From contig NW_011887296.1 of assembly GCF_000151315.2 (NCBI RefSeq), positions 1,677,035 to 1,741,034 of the forward strand: a DNA stretch of 64,000 bases, written 5' to 3'. Origin of the DNA: Capsaspora owczarzaki ATCC 30864. Taxonomy: Eukaryota; Opisthokonta; Filasterea. Each line of letters opens with the position of its first letter. Position 1 is the stretch's first letter. The notes beneath the pieces are model-generated. The model was given only the letters and a program-made list of their open reading frames with translations, did not search any database and was not told the DNA's origin. Made by a program: the position numbers and the translations under genes. Shown here in pieces: positions 24,389 through 40,100 of the stretch.

Positions 24389-27300
24389 ATGTCGTCTGCT
24401 GCTGCTGGGAGCATGCTCAACGCGTATTTGCGGCAGCGCGAGTTGTACGACTTTGTCAGGAAGGCGAGTGGATCGCACAAGTAAGAGATTGTTGGAAAGC
24501 AAGTCAACGCGAGTTGTGTGTGCGTGTTTGAGTTCTGACGAGAATGGAGGACAGCATGAGCAGCGCGCAGATTGGCGATGCAGACGCGCAGGCGATCGCC
24601 GCGGCACTCAAAGTCAACACGACGCTGACCGAGATCAAGTAAAGGCATCGTACTGCCACTGATGCATCAAAGTGGGTGATTCAGAAGAGTGGCTCACTGA
24701 ATGGAACGGGCAGCCTGGGTGGGAATCAGATTGGCGCTGCTGGAGCTCAAGCAATAGCGGAGGCACTCAAGGCGAACAGGGCGCTGAAGAAGCTTGCGTA
24801 AGCCTGAACTCACCTTCCTACGGATGCGCATATGAGGTGGGAGATTTAGATTTAGCAAGAAGGCGTTTTCGAATTCTCACGGACGGGAGGGGACGGACAG
24901 TCTGGGCCGAAATCAGATTGGCGATGCTGGTGCAGAGGCAATCGCTGAAGCACTCAAAGTGAACACGACGCTGACGAACATTTAGTGAGTCATATCATCT
25001 TGACTGATACATCTGAATGGGTGATTTCAGCAGAGGTTATCCAGAGTGGCTCACTGATGGAAGGGGGGCAAATGAGCAGTTTGAGCAAGAATCACATTGG
25101 CCAAGTTGGCGCTCAAGCAATTGCAGAGGCTCTCAAAGTGAACTCGACTGTGGCTATGCTCGGGTAAGGAAGCTCACGTTTGACGGATGGATGCGAGTGG
25201 GTGATTTCAGAAGGGCTCACCGCGGGTCAGTCTGAGTGAAAACCAGATTGGCGATGCTGGCGCTCTGGCGATTGCGGCGGCACTCAAAGTCAACACGACG
25301 GTGACTGAAGTCGGGTAGGAAAATGTCGGTTTGACCATTGCGTGTGATTGGGGCATTATGAGTGCTCACTGATGGAGGACACGGACAGCTTGGGCATGAA
25401 TCAGATTGACGTTGCAGGAGCGCAGGCAATTGCCGAAGCACTCAAAGTGAACGCGACGCTGACTAACCTTTTGTAAGTCGTTTCATTTTGTACTGATGTG
25501 TGCGAGTATGTGGTCCAGCAAGTGACCTTAAAGAATGCTCACTCCGAGCGGGGATGGACAGTCTGGGCGGCAATCCGTTTGGCGATGCTGGTGCGCAGGC
25601 GGTTGCTGAAGCGCTCAGTGCAAACACCAAGTTGATTTGTCTCAAGTAAGGCATTTCTGTTGTGGCTGACGCACGTGGGTGGGCTATTTTTCAGACGTCA
25701 TTCAGCGTGCTCACCGATGGATGGGAACGGACAGTCTTCCCCAGAGTCAGATTGGCGAAGCTGGAGCGCACGCAATTGCATCGGCACTCGAAGTGAACAC
25801 GACGGTGATGCTGCTCGGGTAAAGCAATTCTCGCTTGACTAGAAGTCTGTGAGTGGGTGAAATCCGCACAAGAGCATTCAGAGCGCTCACTATTGGAAGG
25901 ATGGACAGTCTGAATGAGAATCAGATTGGCGACCTTGGAGCACAGGCGATTGCGGCGGCACTCAAAGTCAACACGACGGTGACTGAAGTCGGGTAGGAAA
26001 ATGTCTGTTTGGCCATTGTGTGTGATTGGGGCATTAAGAGTGCTCACTGACGGAGGACACGGACAGCTTGGGCATGAATCAGATTGACGTTGCAGGAGCG
26101 CAGGCGATCGCCGAGGCGCTCAAAGTTAACCAGATTGTGATTTCAATCGGGTAGGTCGTTTCCTTTCCCATAAGAGGATGATCCAGCAGAAGGCAATAAG
26201 AGTGTGCGCTGATGAAGTGGATGGACAGCCTTGATGAGAATCAGATTGGCGATGCTGGAGCCGAGGCGATTGCAGAGGCTATCACAGTGAACAAGACGGT
26301 GAAGAAGCTCGGGTAAGCTCCCTTCGGATGCGCGTGAGTGGGGGATTCAAAGGCGCTCACTATGGAGGGGACGGACAGTCTGGGCAAAAACCAGATTGGT
26401 GACGCCGGAGCACAGGCGATTGCTGTGGCATTCCAAGTAAACCAGACGGTGACGGCGCTAGGGTAAAGCATTGCACTTTAACTGGTGGGTGTGAGTGGGT
26501 CATTCCGCAAGAGCGCTTTCAAAAACGCTCACCGCTGGAGGGAACGGATAGTTTGCACCAAAACAGGATTGGCGATGTTGGAGCGCAGGCGATTGCAGAG
26601 GCCCTCAAAGTCAACAAGACGGTAACCGAGCTCGGGTAAGGACTCTCACCTTGACTGATGCACGTGAGGGGGGGGTAATCCAGCAGAGCGGTATGAATGC
26701 TCACTGATGAATGGGCAGTTTGTACGAGAATCAACTTGGCGACGCTGGAGCAGAGGCAATTGCACAGGCACTCAAAGTGAACACGACGGTCGCCGAGCTC
26801 GGGTATGGCATCTCACTTTGACTGATGTATGTGAGTGGGTGATTCAGAAGTGCTCACCGATGAAGGGGATGGTCAGTCTGGATGGGAATCAGATTGGCGA
26901 TGTTGGAGCACAAGCGATTGTTGAGGCGCTCAGAGTGAACAAGACAGTGAAGATGCTCTAGTAAGGCATGCGGGTGATCCAACAGAGGGCAACGGGAGTG
27001 CTCATTGATGAAACGGAATCGACAGTTTGGAGGGCAACCAGATTGGCGATGCAAAGGCGCTGGAGATTGCAATGGCCCTCAAAACGAACAAGACGCCAGC
27101 TGACACGCAGTAAAGATTGATCTCTAAAAGAAGAAAGTCCAAGCTCTCGATTCAATCTGACAATGAAACTGACAGCAACAGTTTGAGCAATCCCAACTTC
27201 TTGACGCGCGCTGGAACTGCTGCGAGTCACGCGATTGGCACATTGAAGTAAGCGTGCTCGGCATTTTGGTTGTTGTTGGATTGTTTTTTTTTTTTTTTTT

Positions 27301-27435
27301 TGCATGAATCAAAGCCGACCAACTCTTGAACTGCGTCGACGCAACAGGGATTTCATTGGTGGTCTTTACCCGCAGCGTGTTCCATCGCCTGACGAGTCGG
27401 CGAACGCTGCACCTGCAATGGAGCAATTGCCCTAA
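24389..27435 (+). CDS. intracellular LRR (RI type) protein, 16 repeats plus degenerate cap, no kinase
   Basis: Paralogue of the preceding LRR-kinase. Exon 1 (from 24389) ends in the same cap, RQRELYDFVRKASGSHK. Sixteen further exons of about 84 nt each encode one LRR (for example MNQIDVAGAQAIAEALKVN, LGGNPFGDAGAQAVAEALS), then a degenerate repeat LSNPNFLTRAGTAASHAIG and a last exon that begins KDFIGGLYPQRVPSPDESAN and stops at 27433-27435. That last exon matches the start of the coiled-coil exon of the paralogue (QRAPSPAD), but a stop codon follows before any coiled coil or kinase. Introns are about 65-95 nt, all phase 2, donors mostly GTAAG or GTAGG, acceptors nearly always GACAG. A full superhelix of about 18 LRRs would form a horseshoe. 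Possible roles (decoy or regulator of the kinase paralogue, sensor) are inference. Confidence 0.82.
25269..26106. repeat. duplicated exon-intron block in the LRR gene
   Basis: The blocks 25269-25429 and 25946-26106 (offset 677 bp) are nearly identical across the end of one LRR exon, the whole intron (GTAGGAAAATGTC ... GAGGACACGGACAG) and the start of the next exon (LGMNQIDVAGAQA). Introns match as well as exons, indicating a recent duplication of several exon-intron units together. Confidence 0.85.
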
Positions 27436-27832
27436 GAGCAACCCCTGTGCTCCGATCTTACTTTTCGAGGATCATCTCGTGCTTGCAGAATCCAGATTGT
27501 GTGCCCTTTTCTCAATCGGTTTTTTCTCAATCTCGTCAGCATCGCTTTGAAGTTCCGAGTCCCTCTGTCTGTGTGTCTGTGTGTGTCTCTCTGTGTGTCT
27601 GTGTTTTCTGTAAACCTCCTTTGTTAATCTACTTGCTGTATCTTTTTTTTTTTATTTTTTTTTTTTATAAGTTTGCTTTCCTTGTTTGTCACTCTTTTTT
27701 TTTTTTTTTTTTTCCAAATCGTCAAAGTCAAACACCAGCGACAACCAGACAACTCATCACACACTCATCACACACTCATCATACTCATCACACTACTCAT
27801 CACACTCACACGTTGACTCGACTCCAGAGTAG
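27436..27832. other. intergenic, simple-sequence rich
   Basis: TCTGTGTG-type repeats (27556-27610), T runs (27643-27667, 27695-27714) and CACACTCAT units (27760-27810) just before the next start codon. No coding signal. Confidence 0.5.
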
Positions 27833-29008
27833 ATGGAGGGCTTTGTCGCTCAGCTCGTTGCGCACGAATCCGCCGTCGCAGGGGCCATCTCGGCCTTCCT
27901 CGCCGCCTGCAACGCGCGCCCGGTCGTCCGCCAGCTGCCCGTCGTGCAGACGTCAAAGCAGCTCGTCACCGCGTTCCAGGGCTTGGTCCAGGCAGTCACC
28001 GCCCTCGAGCACGCAGTCCCAGACCAGGAAGTCGCAGGTCGGTTAGCGAGCGAGTTTAGTCGTCTCGGGTTGTCGAGTTTTTATTTTTTATTTTGTTTTG
28101 TCTACTGTTCTTCACCGATCACTGTACCATTTTCTTCACTTTTCGTGGCTTTTTTTTTTTTTTTTTTTTTTTTTTTTGGCTTTTGGCTTTTGGGCAATAT
28201 TTATTCGTGGCTGCGCGGTCCTCTTCAAATGCTTCAAATGGGGAGAGGGCGGGGCGGGGGTTTCTCCAGTGAGCTAGTAACTAGTGGAGGGAGGCAGAGA
28301 GGCACCAGGAGAGGGAGAGAGAGATGTAGATTTTGGCTGGAGTTGCATTGCGCATTCCCAATGCATTCAACTTTGCATTCAACTTTGCATTCTCACCAGT
28401 CAAAAGTCAAAAGGGGGTCATCCTCCTCTGGTGTGCGACTCTTGGGTTGGTTGTTTGCATGTCTTGTTCATTGTTCATGTCATGTCGCATTGAGCAATGC
28501 TGCTGCTTGCAGTCTCGAGAGAATCATGTGGTTTGTGCTTTCTCAGACAGACAGACAGACATGATCTTCTGAATCGATCGGATTTGCTGATTGACTCACT
28601 CTTTGTTTTGGTGTTTTTGTTTTTGTTTTGTTGTTTGACGTGTGTTAATTTTCAGAAATCCGAATCTCGCGCGATGCAATCAACAGCGCGGCGTCGCAGT
28701 TCCTGGCGCTGCTCAAGACCTTGCTGGGAGGAGCAACAGCGAGCGCGAACGGTGGCGGCGATCCCACCAACGGTGGCGCGACGACGGACGACGTGACGGA
28801 GCGCACACAGCGATTCATGCCCTCTTTGGTGGAGTGCCTCATTCAGCTTGCCAAGCACTGCAAGGAACTTGTTGGTCACGCCAAGCGACTCGCAAGCAGT
28901 CAAACTCCTGCACGCGTGGCCTCTCCCGTGGCTGCGACCCCCCAAGCCAGTCACCCGCCGCTACCGCCGCCCAACCTGCGCGGGCTCGGAGGTCACGCGT
29001 CGCCACCG

Positions 29009-29051
<43 letters not shown>

Positions 29052-30973
29052 CCCCCATCACGCCGACTACTGGTGCGACCAACGGAGTTGCAACCGCCGT
29101 GGTTTGCGCCAAGTGCACCAAGCCGTTCACCGCCGGCAGCAAGTTGCTTCAGTACCAAGGCCGCCTCTATCACCAGGACTGCTTCCTCTGTGGCAAATGC
29201 GCGCGTCCAATCACCTCGCCAGAATTTCTCATCCTTAATAACGCGTGTCTCTGCAACGCATGCTCCCCTTCCTGCCGCACCTGCTCGCGCACCATCGTCA
29301 AAGATCATGTGAGTGCCTTTGGTGAAAACTACCATCGCGACTGCTTCCGGTGCGTCGAATGCAACCAGCCCATCACAAACCTCAGCAAGTTCTACCGCCG
29401 TCAGCGCGGAGCGTGCTGTCCCAACTGCATCCAAGCCGTGTTTGAGCGTCGCTGGAGTCCCAGCATGCAAACCACGATTGAAGTACCGCCATCGCCCACT
29501 GCGCACAGCAGCCACGCCAACAACCACAGCAACCGCAACAACAGCAACAACGACGATAGGGACAACCCTTACATTCCCCGACCAAGCTCTGCGCATGTTG
29601 TGAGCAACTCGGAGCCTCAGTACGCCGAGGTTGGAGCAGCTCTCGATCGAAATACGGATGAAGACAGCAACGACGACCTTCGCTTCGTCGCCGAGGAGCG
29701 TTCCAGATCGAAAACACATCCACTCGCCCAAAATGTCTTGCCAGCGGCTGTCATGGCGTCCATGACTGCCGCCCAACCTCCGGCCTCGTCGTCATCGCTC
29801 GGTCCTTGCCACCTCGACCAAGTCTTGCACAACGATTTTGGCATTGACATGCTGATCAAGCACTGTGCCGCAGAGTATTGCATCGAGAACCTCTTCTTTT
29901 GGCTGGATGTCGAGCAATTCCGAAACTTTGACGGCGATCTCGACGATGTCATGCTCTACGCAAAGTCGATCGACCACAAGTACATTATGAGTGGCGCCGA
30001 GCTGTTTGTCCAGTTCCCCGAGCCAATCAAGGCCCTGATTCAAGCGCGCATGTCTGCGCCCGAGTTGCCCATGTTTGACGATGCACAACGGTGGGTGTAC
30101 GGCGAAATCGAGGCCTCGGTTCTCCCGCGCTTCCTCAAGAGTGAGTTTGGCAAGAAATATGTCGAGCGTGTTGTTCAAGAGCTGAACAAGCAGAGTGACA
30201 GGTATGGTGGAAATTTTGAAGCGTGTTTCTTGCCTCCGTGCTGAAAAGGAAATTCTTTGGGACTGTACTCTCATTCTTTGTTCTGTCTGGCTGTGATTCA
30301 GAATCGTGTCCGACTTTTATGGCGGCGCGCTCCGAGCCTGGATTTCCAACTTTGAAAAGCGACACGATCCTGAAAAGTACTATGTACGGCGTTTTTTGCT
30401 GCTCGCTTTATTTTGCTTCGGGTTGGAGTGTTCCTGGCTTATTGAACTCAACTTTTCTCGTTTCCAAAACAACAAAACAAAATGAACAATAGGTGTACGA
30501 GCTGACTGTCGAGCGAGGGACGGCGCGATTCGTCGTGTATCGCCGCTACAGCCAATTTTTGCGACTGGAGCGCGAGTTGGAAACCCGTTTCCCCACGGAG
30601 AGCTTCCCCAGCTTCCCGCCCAAAATTCTATTCCGACGCAGCCACGTGCGCGATGTGGCCAAGGTTCGGATGCGCGATATCAATGCGTATCTCGAGGTAG
30701 GCGCTTGAATTTTTTTGATTTTTTTTTTTTGCTTGGTTGCTTGGTTGTTCGGCTTTGCATCCAGAACCCACTGCTAACGTTTTTGAATCCAATGTGAATG
30801 TGAATGATTTCCTTCTGATGATGCAGGGCATGTTGAGTATGCGACCGCACATCTCCAACTGCGATATTGTGCAAAACTTTTTTGCGCAAACCGATCAGGA
30901 TGCCAAGGACGAGGAATTTAACAAGCGTTTGAGCATGGTTGGCGCCGGTCGACGGCCTCCAAGCGCACGCTAA
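27833..30973 (+). CDS. LIM-RGS-PX multidomain protein
   Basis: Six or so exons. N-terminus about 140 residues of amphipathic helices (VVQTSKQLVTAFQGLVQAV; LAKHCKELVGHAKRLAS), resembling helical-bundle adaptor segments; then a Pro/poly-Ala linker (13 Ala); two LIM zinc fingers (CAKCTKPFTAG ... YHQDCFLCGKCARP, then CRTCSRTIVKDH ... YHRDCFRCVECNQP); an Asn-rich linker; an RGS domain starting LDQVLHNDFGIDMLIKHCAA with YCIENLFFWLDVEQF; a linker exon (IVSDFYGGALRAWISNFEKR); and a PX domain (VYELTVERGTARFVVYRRYS, FPSFPPKILFRR). RGS domains bind or accelerate G-alpha GTPases, PX binds phosphoinositides and LIM binds proteins, so this looks like a membrane-associated G-protein or trafficking adaptor (inference). 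I know of no standard family with this exact order; the RGS-PX part recalls sorting nexins such as SNX13/14, but without their PXA or membrane segments. Confidence 0.85.
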
Positions 30974-31375
30974 CTTCTTCCCATGCGGGTGTGGTCATTT
31001 TTTTTGTGTGTTCAGGCTACTGGTTTGTCCATAGCATTTGTTTTTGTTTTTTTTTTCGTTGTAGCCGAACTGGTGTTTTTTTTTGGTTGTTGCTTGGTTT
31101 TGTGTGCCAGTATATTCATTAACTCTCAGACAAAGTGTCGATTGCAGCTCAGAGAAACGTTGCGCTTCCTTTAGCTTTGGCGATGTTATTGACGCGATTT
31201 CTTGCCGGATGACATGATGCCAAGCGACAAAAACGGGGTCTCGATATAGTGACTGCACAACAGCACAAAAGCACACACATTGCACATTGCGCTCAGTCTT
31301 GTTTCCATCTTTGGGATTGTTCTGAGATTTTCATTCCGCGATTTTTCGCAGAGATTTCTCACCATTACAACAAAA
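30974..31375. other. intergenic
   Basis: T-rich, no coding signal. It holds the 3' flank of the LIM-RGS-PX gene and the promoter of the leucyl-tRNA synthetase gene. Confidence 0.5.
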
Positions 31376-35692
<4,317 letters not shown>

Positions 35693-35853
35693 ATGGAACC
35701 GCTCTGTTTGACGACACGAACGTGCAGTCACTATCACAAAACCCCACAATCAAAGTACAAGCATGCGCACAAAGTGCAAGCATCGGGCCAAGGCAGGAAA
35801 TGTCAAACGACAGCCTTCTTCGTTTCTCGCGCAGTCAGCTTGAACGACAACTT

Positions 35854-36799
35854 TTACTCCTTGCCCTTGGCGGCATTCGCAGCAGCACCAGTAGCTGACG
35901 CTCTGGCAAGAACCTCCTTGGTGTTCTGCCAAACAAAGTCACGGGCTTCGTCGTGCTGAGGAGTCCGCTTGGCGGGCTTGCCGTTCGGGTTGACGAGGTG
36001 GAAGCCGCCTTTGAACTCTGGCGCGATGAGCGCGGCACCAATTAGCCGGGCGCACCGTTCTGGGCTCTTGGCAAACAGTTGCATCGCTCGGACAACACCC
36101 CGCAGAAATGGGTTGAGCTCGGCGCCCAAGGAGGTCGAGACAAGGCCCGGTGCTGCATGCGCGAACGTCACCGTCGGGTGCTCGCGTGACAACGCGTCCA
36201 ACGCCAGGTCGTTGTAAAATCCAGCAGCATTGGCAGCGCGCTGGAGAGAGTACGTGCGGACTTCCGGATCGGTGCGGTAATTGGCATACGCCGAGTGCAC
36301 GCCCGCTGAGAGCACTGAGAGAACGCGCACGTCGGCGTTTGGCAGCTTGGCGGTGCTTTCGAGCAGCGGCAACAGACCCTGGATGGCAGCAACGCGGCCA
36401 TAGTAGTGAATGGCCAGCTTCTGGTCGATGCCTTCGTCGGTCTCGGTACGTCCTTGCATGGTCGCAATGCCCGCAGTCACCACCAGGTAGTCGAGTCGGT
36501 CGTGCGTTCTGAGATATTCTGCGCAGAACTTGCCCACGTCCGCAACAGACTGTGCATTGATTGGAGAAAACGCGTACGTCGGAGCACTCGAGCCAGCTGA
36601 AGTAGCTGCGGTAAAAGCAGAATGACTAGGTGTAGGACTCGTGGTGCTTGGCGACGAGGACGAGCCCACGCTCGGCGCTACGCCCGGCGACCGTCACCGA
36701 GGCGCCCTGTTGTGCCAGCCACTCGGCCATGCCACGACCAATGCCATTCGTGCCGCCAATGACGAGCGCGGACTTCCCTGCGAGTGCGGAATTTTGCAT
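35854..36799 (-). CDS. short-chain dehydrogenase/reductase
   Basis: Two exons on the minus strand. Exon 1 starts MQNSALAGKSALVIGGTNGI with the NAD(P)-binding motif GGTNGIG. The apparent frame break at about 36670 is explained by a 63-nt GT-AG intron (GAGC|GTGGGC ... TTTTACCGCAG|CTACT), giving GRSAEPTSAGSSAPTY across the junction. Exon 2 has LDYLVVTAGIATMQGR (NNAG-type strand), VLSVLSAGVHSAYANYR with the likely catalytic Ser, YSLQRAANAAGFY in the active-site position and HAAPGLVSTSLG. The catalytic YxxxK is YSLQR here, so Lys is replaced by Arg. Substrate unknown. It lies downstream of BTAF1 on the same strand. Confidence 0.8.
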
Positions 36800-37129
36800 T
36801 GTGAAGGTGCGGAAATTAAACCAAGCGTTGCGGAAAAGAGCGCAAAATTCAGAACAGCAACTTTGGCGTGGTTCGAAAAGAAAAGTAAACACAGGGAGAA
36901 AGTCGGGAAAAATCAAAGAGTGGTTTGGATTTGCGATCAAAACCTGCCAAACGATCAAAAGAGAGAGAGAGAGAAAAAAAAAGGCCTGACAAGGCATCCA
37001 TTCTACAAAACGCCTCATTCTTCACGATGTACGCGCTTGCATTGGCTGGCAAGAATAGAAAAACAAATTGAATCACAATGAAGACGATAGTACAGGTACA
37101 ACGCAAAAACAAAACAACGCGCCACCCGA
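36800..37129. other. intergenic
   Basis: A GA-rich tract near 36960-36985; no coding signal. Promoter of the dehydrogenase and 3' flank of BTAF1 are expected here. Confidence 0.5.
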
Positions 37130-40100
37130 TCACTTGCGAGAGCTGGCCGTTTTCCGCTTGCTCGCCGGTCGTGAACCGCCCTCCAGCGAGACGAGAAAAT
37201 CGTTCACATTGTACTCGCTGGCGTACTGCTGATCGTCCCACAGCTCGCCCAGAGACTCAATCACAGCGCTTGCAGCGCCACCGACTCCAGCACTGGCTGC
37301 GGCGCTCTTGCCCGCTGCGGATGCCGGATTCAAACCGCTCGTACTGGCTCCTGCACTCGCGGGCAAGGTGAACAAGTCGAGCAACTGGCCAGTGTCCATC
37401 GAACGCAGGCTCGAGTTCTCTTGCGTGATGACGGTATTGGCAATGTTCAGCTTGAACTGCTGCAGACTCATGATCTTCTCCTCGAGTGTGCCACGCGTAA
37501 TCAGGCGATACACGTTCACGACCTTGCGCTGACCAATGCGGTGTGCACGGTCCATTGCTTGCAAGTCGCGCGACGGGTTCCAATCGTGATCGATAAAAAT
37601 GACCGTGTCCGCACCCGTCAGATTCAAGCCGAGACCACCCACATGCGTGGTGAGCAGCAAGAGGTCGATGGAGGGATCCTCGTTGAACTTGGTGACAATG
37701 GCAAACCGCTCCAGCGGCGGAATGGAGCCATCGAGACGCAAGTAGGATACTGTCGGCATGTGAGCATCGAGAAGCTGCTTTGTAATCAAATCCAGCATGC
37801 CTTTGGTCTGACAAAAGACGAGGGCACGATGCTGTGACACTGCGCCTTCAAGCACGCTGGCCTCCGCGGCATTGGATGCAGCCGCGGCAGTTTGACGCCC
37901 AGTGCTCGTCGCAGAAGCCGCAGCAGCGCTGCCAGCAGCAGAGGCGCCAATGCCGCAGTCCAAAAGCAGCTGGCGCAGCGCCTCAAGTTTTGGAGACTGC
38001 TGGTAGTCAGAGATGGATGTGCCTTGGGGAAGTTCTGCGCGGATTGAATTGTACAATGGGTGCTTGGGTTGCAGCACAAGACTTGGATGGTTGCACAGCT
38101 GCCGCAAGAACTGGAGAGCCTCAAAGATGTGCTTTGCGCCTCCGCTGGCGTTGGCCTTGCTGTTGCCCTTGGCTTTGGCAGGACCCTCATGGCCGTTATC
38201 ATGATTATCATCATCATCAACATCCATGGCTGTCGTAGCCTGTTCGTCAGCCCGTAAGACGGCTTGTTGCAATTCACCGCCCTGGGACTGAGAAAAGTGC
38301 TCAAACAAGCGAACCTGCAGCGGACTCAGATCGCAATACAGGTCTTGGATGATTTTCGGTGGGAGGTCGTGCAGCACATCCTCCTTCATTCGACGCAGAA
38401 TAAAGGGAAGGACTTGGCGATGGAGGCCTTCAAGAGCGAGCGTACCGGCTTCTTGCTCGCGCGACGAGCTTCGTGCACCTCGACTTGCAAGAATGGGCTT
38501 GCTGTACACGTCCGCAAATCGCTTCTCGGTGCCCAGGAAGCCCGGCATCAAAAAGTCAAACAGGGACCACAACTCGAGCACATTGTTCTGAATCGGCGTG
38601 CCGCTCAAGATCAAGCGGTGGTTGCTGGGAATGCCCTTGACGGCCTGAGTGATTTTCGATTTGGGATTTTTGATAATGTGACCCTCGTCGAGAATGACAT
38701 AGTTGAACTGCTGCTGCTGGAAAAAGTCGCTGTCGTTGCGAACAATTTCGTAGGACGCAATCACAACGTCGGCACGTGCGCACTGCCGCTGCTGCTCAAG
38801 CCGCTCCTGCCGAGTCCCATTGTACATGAGCGGCTGAAGGATGGAGTCATCCACAAACTTGCGAATCTCATAAAACCAGTGCCCAATCAGTGTCGAAGGG
38901 CAGACCACCAGCGATGGCAGATGCGAGTGGTCGGATTCCAACGCGCGCTCAAACCTGGCAAACGTCGCGTCTGCGCTGTCCGTGCCATCGCTAAAACTGG
39001 TTGCAAGCGCAGGTACAAAATTGTCGGCCTGTGCTTGACCGCCACTCTTTGCGGCCGCGGCACGACGTTGCTTGCGGTCGAAATGATCACCACTGAGGAT
39101 GCAGATCGACTGCAGTGTCTTGCCCAAGCCCATATCGTCGCAAAGGATGCCATGAAGCCGATAGCGGTTGAGAAAGTGCAGCCAGTTTACGCCGTCCTGC
39201 TGATACTTGCGCAACTCTGCCTTGATGGTAACGGGGACGGGGTAGCTGTCCAACTTGCTTGGGTCCATGAGCTGCTCGAGGAAGTGGCGATCTCGTGTGC
39301 GGCGAGCCGAGAGTGCGGGATGCATGCCAGCAGGCGACGGGGTGCCGGGCTCCAACGGGAGCAGCTTGAGAAGCGCAGCAAAGGTCAATGTACCCAGCTG
39401 GCGGACGTCTGGGTCGAAATCGCTCATCGATCCCAGCAGAGGCACAATCAACAGCACCGAGAAGGGAACAATGTCGGTTCCGAGACGATCGATGGCATGG
39501 AAGAGTGCTTCAGCCGCGCCTTGCCTGCGCGTGATTTGTGTGGAGTCTTGGAGCAGGGGCAGAACGTGGAAAATTACCGCTTGTACGGCAGCAACAGGGA
39601 AGCGGCAACACAAAGCAGCCACTGTCCGTGCTGCGAGATGGCGTACGGCACGATTCGGATAGGCCAGACAAGACAGCGTGGGACCAGTCAGTTGTGTCCA
39701 AATCTGGTCCAGAGCGGCGCCCTGTGGCAAGCACGTCGACAGGCATTCCAGCAGTTGCAGCGAGAGCAGTACTTCGCGAGTCCGTTCGAGTGCTTTTGCA
39801 GACCCATCCATCAAGGCACGAGAGGCGTCGCTCCAAGCGAGATCAAAGGTCGCAGAGGCCAATAGCAAGTTGGGCGAGTCCAGCGGCCCAAACAGCTCAA
39901 TCATTGGCTCGGACAGCAGCCCCCACAAGCGAGGAAGCATGCTGAAAATGCTGTTTTGAAACCGCTCGGATGCTGCGCGAAGGACGAGTTCTGCACCGTC
40001 GCGTGCGATCGCAGCTGAAATGTCGGCTCCCGAGCTGCTTGTTGCTGCACCAGAGCTAATAGCAATGGCCTGTGCGGCGGCCACATCGTCGTCGCCGGCT

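Noticed and set aside
36626-36700. Apparent frameshift in the dehydrogenase gene
   Set aside because: A 63-nt GT-AG intron with pyrimidine tract and CAG acceptor restores the frame, so no pseudogene call.
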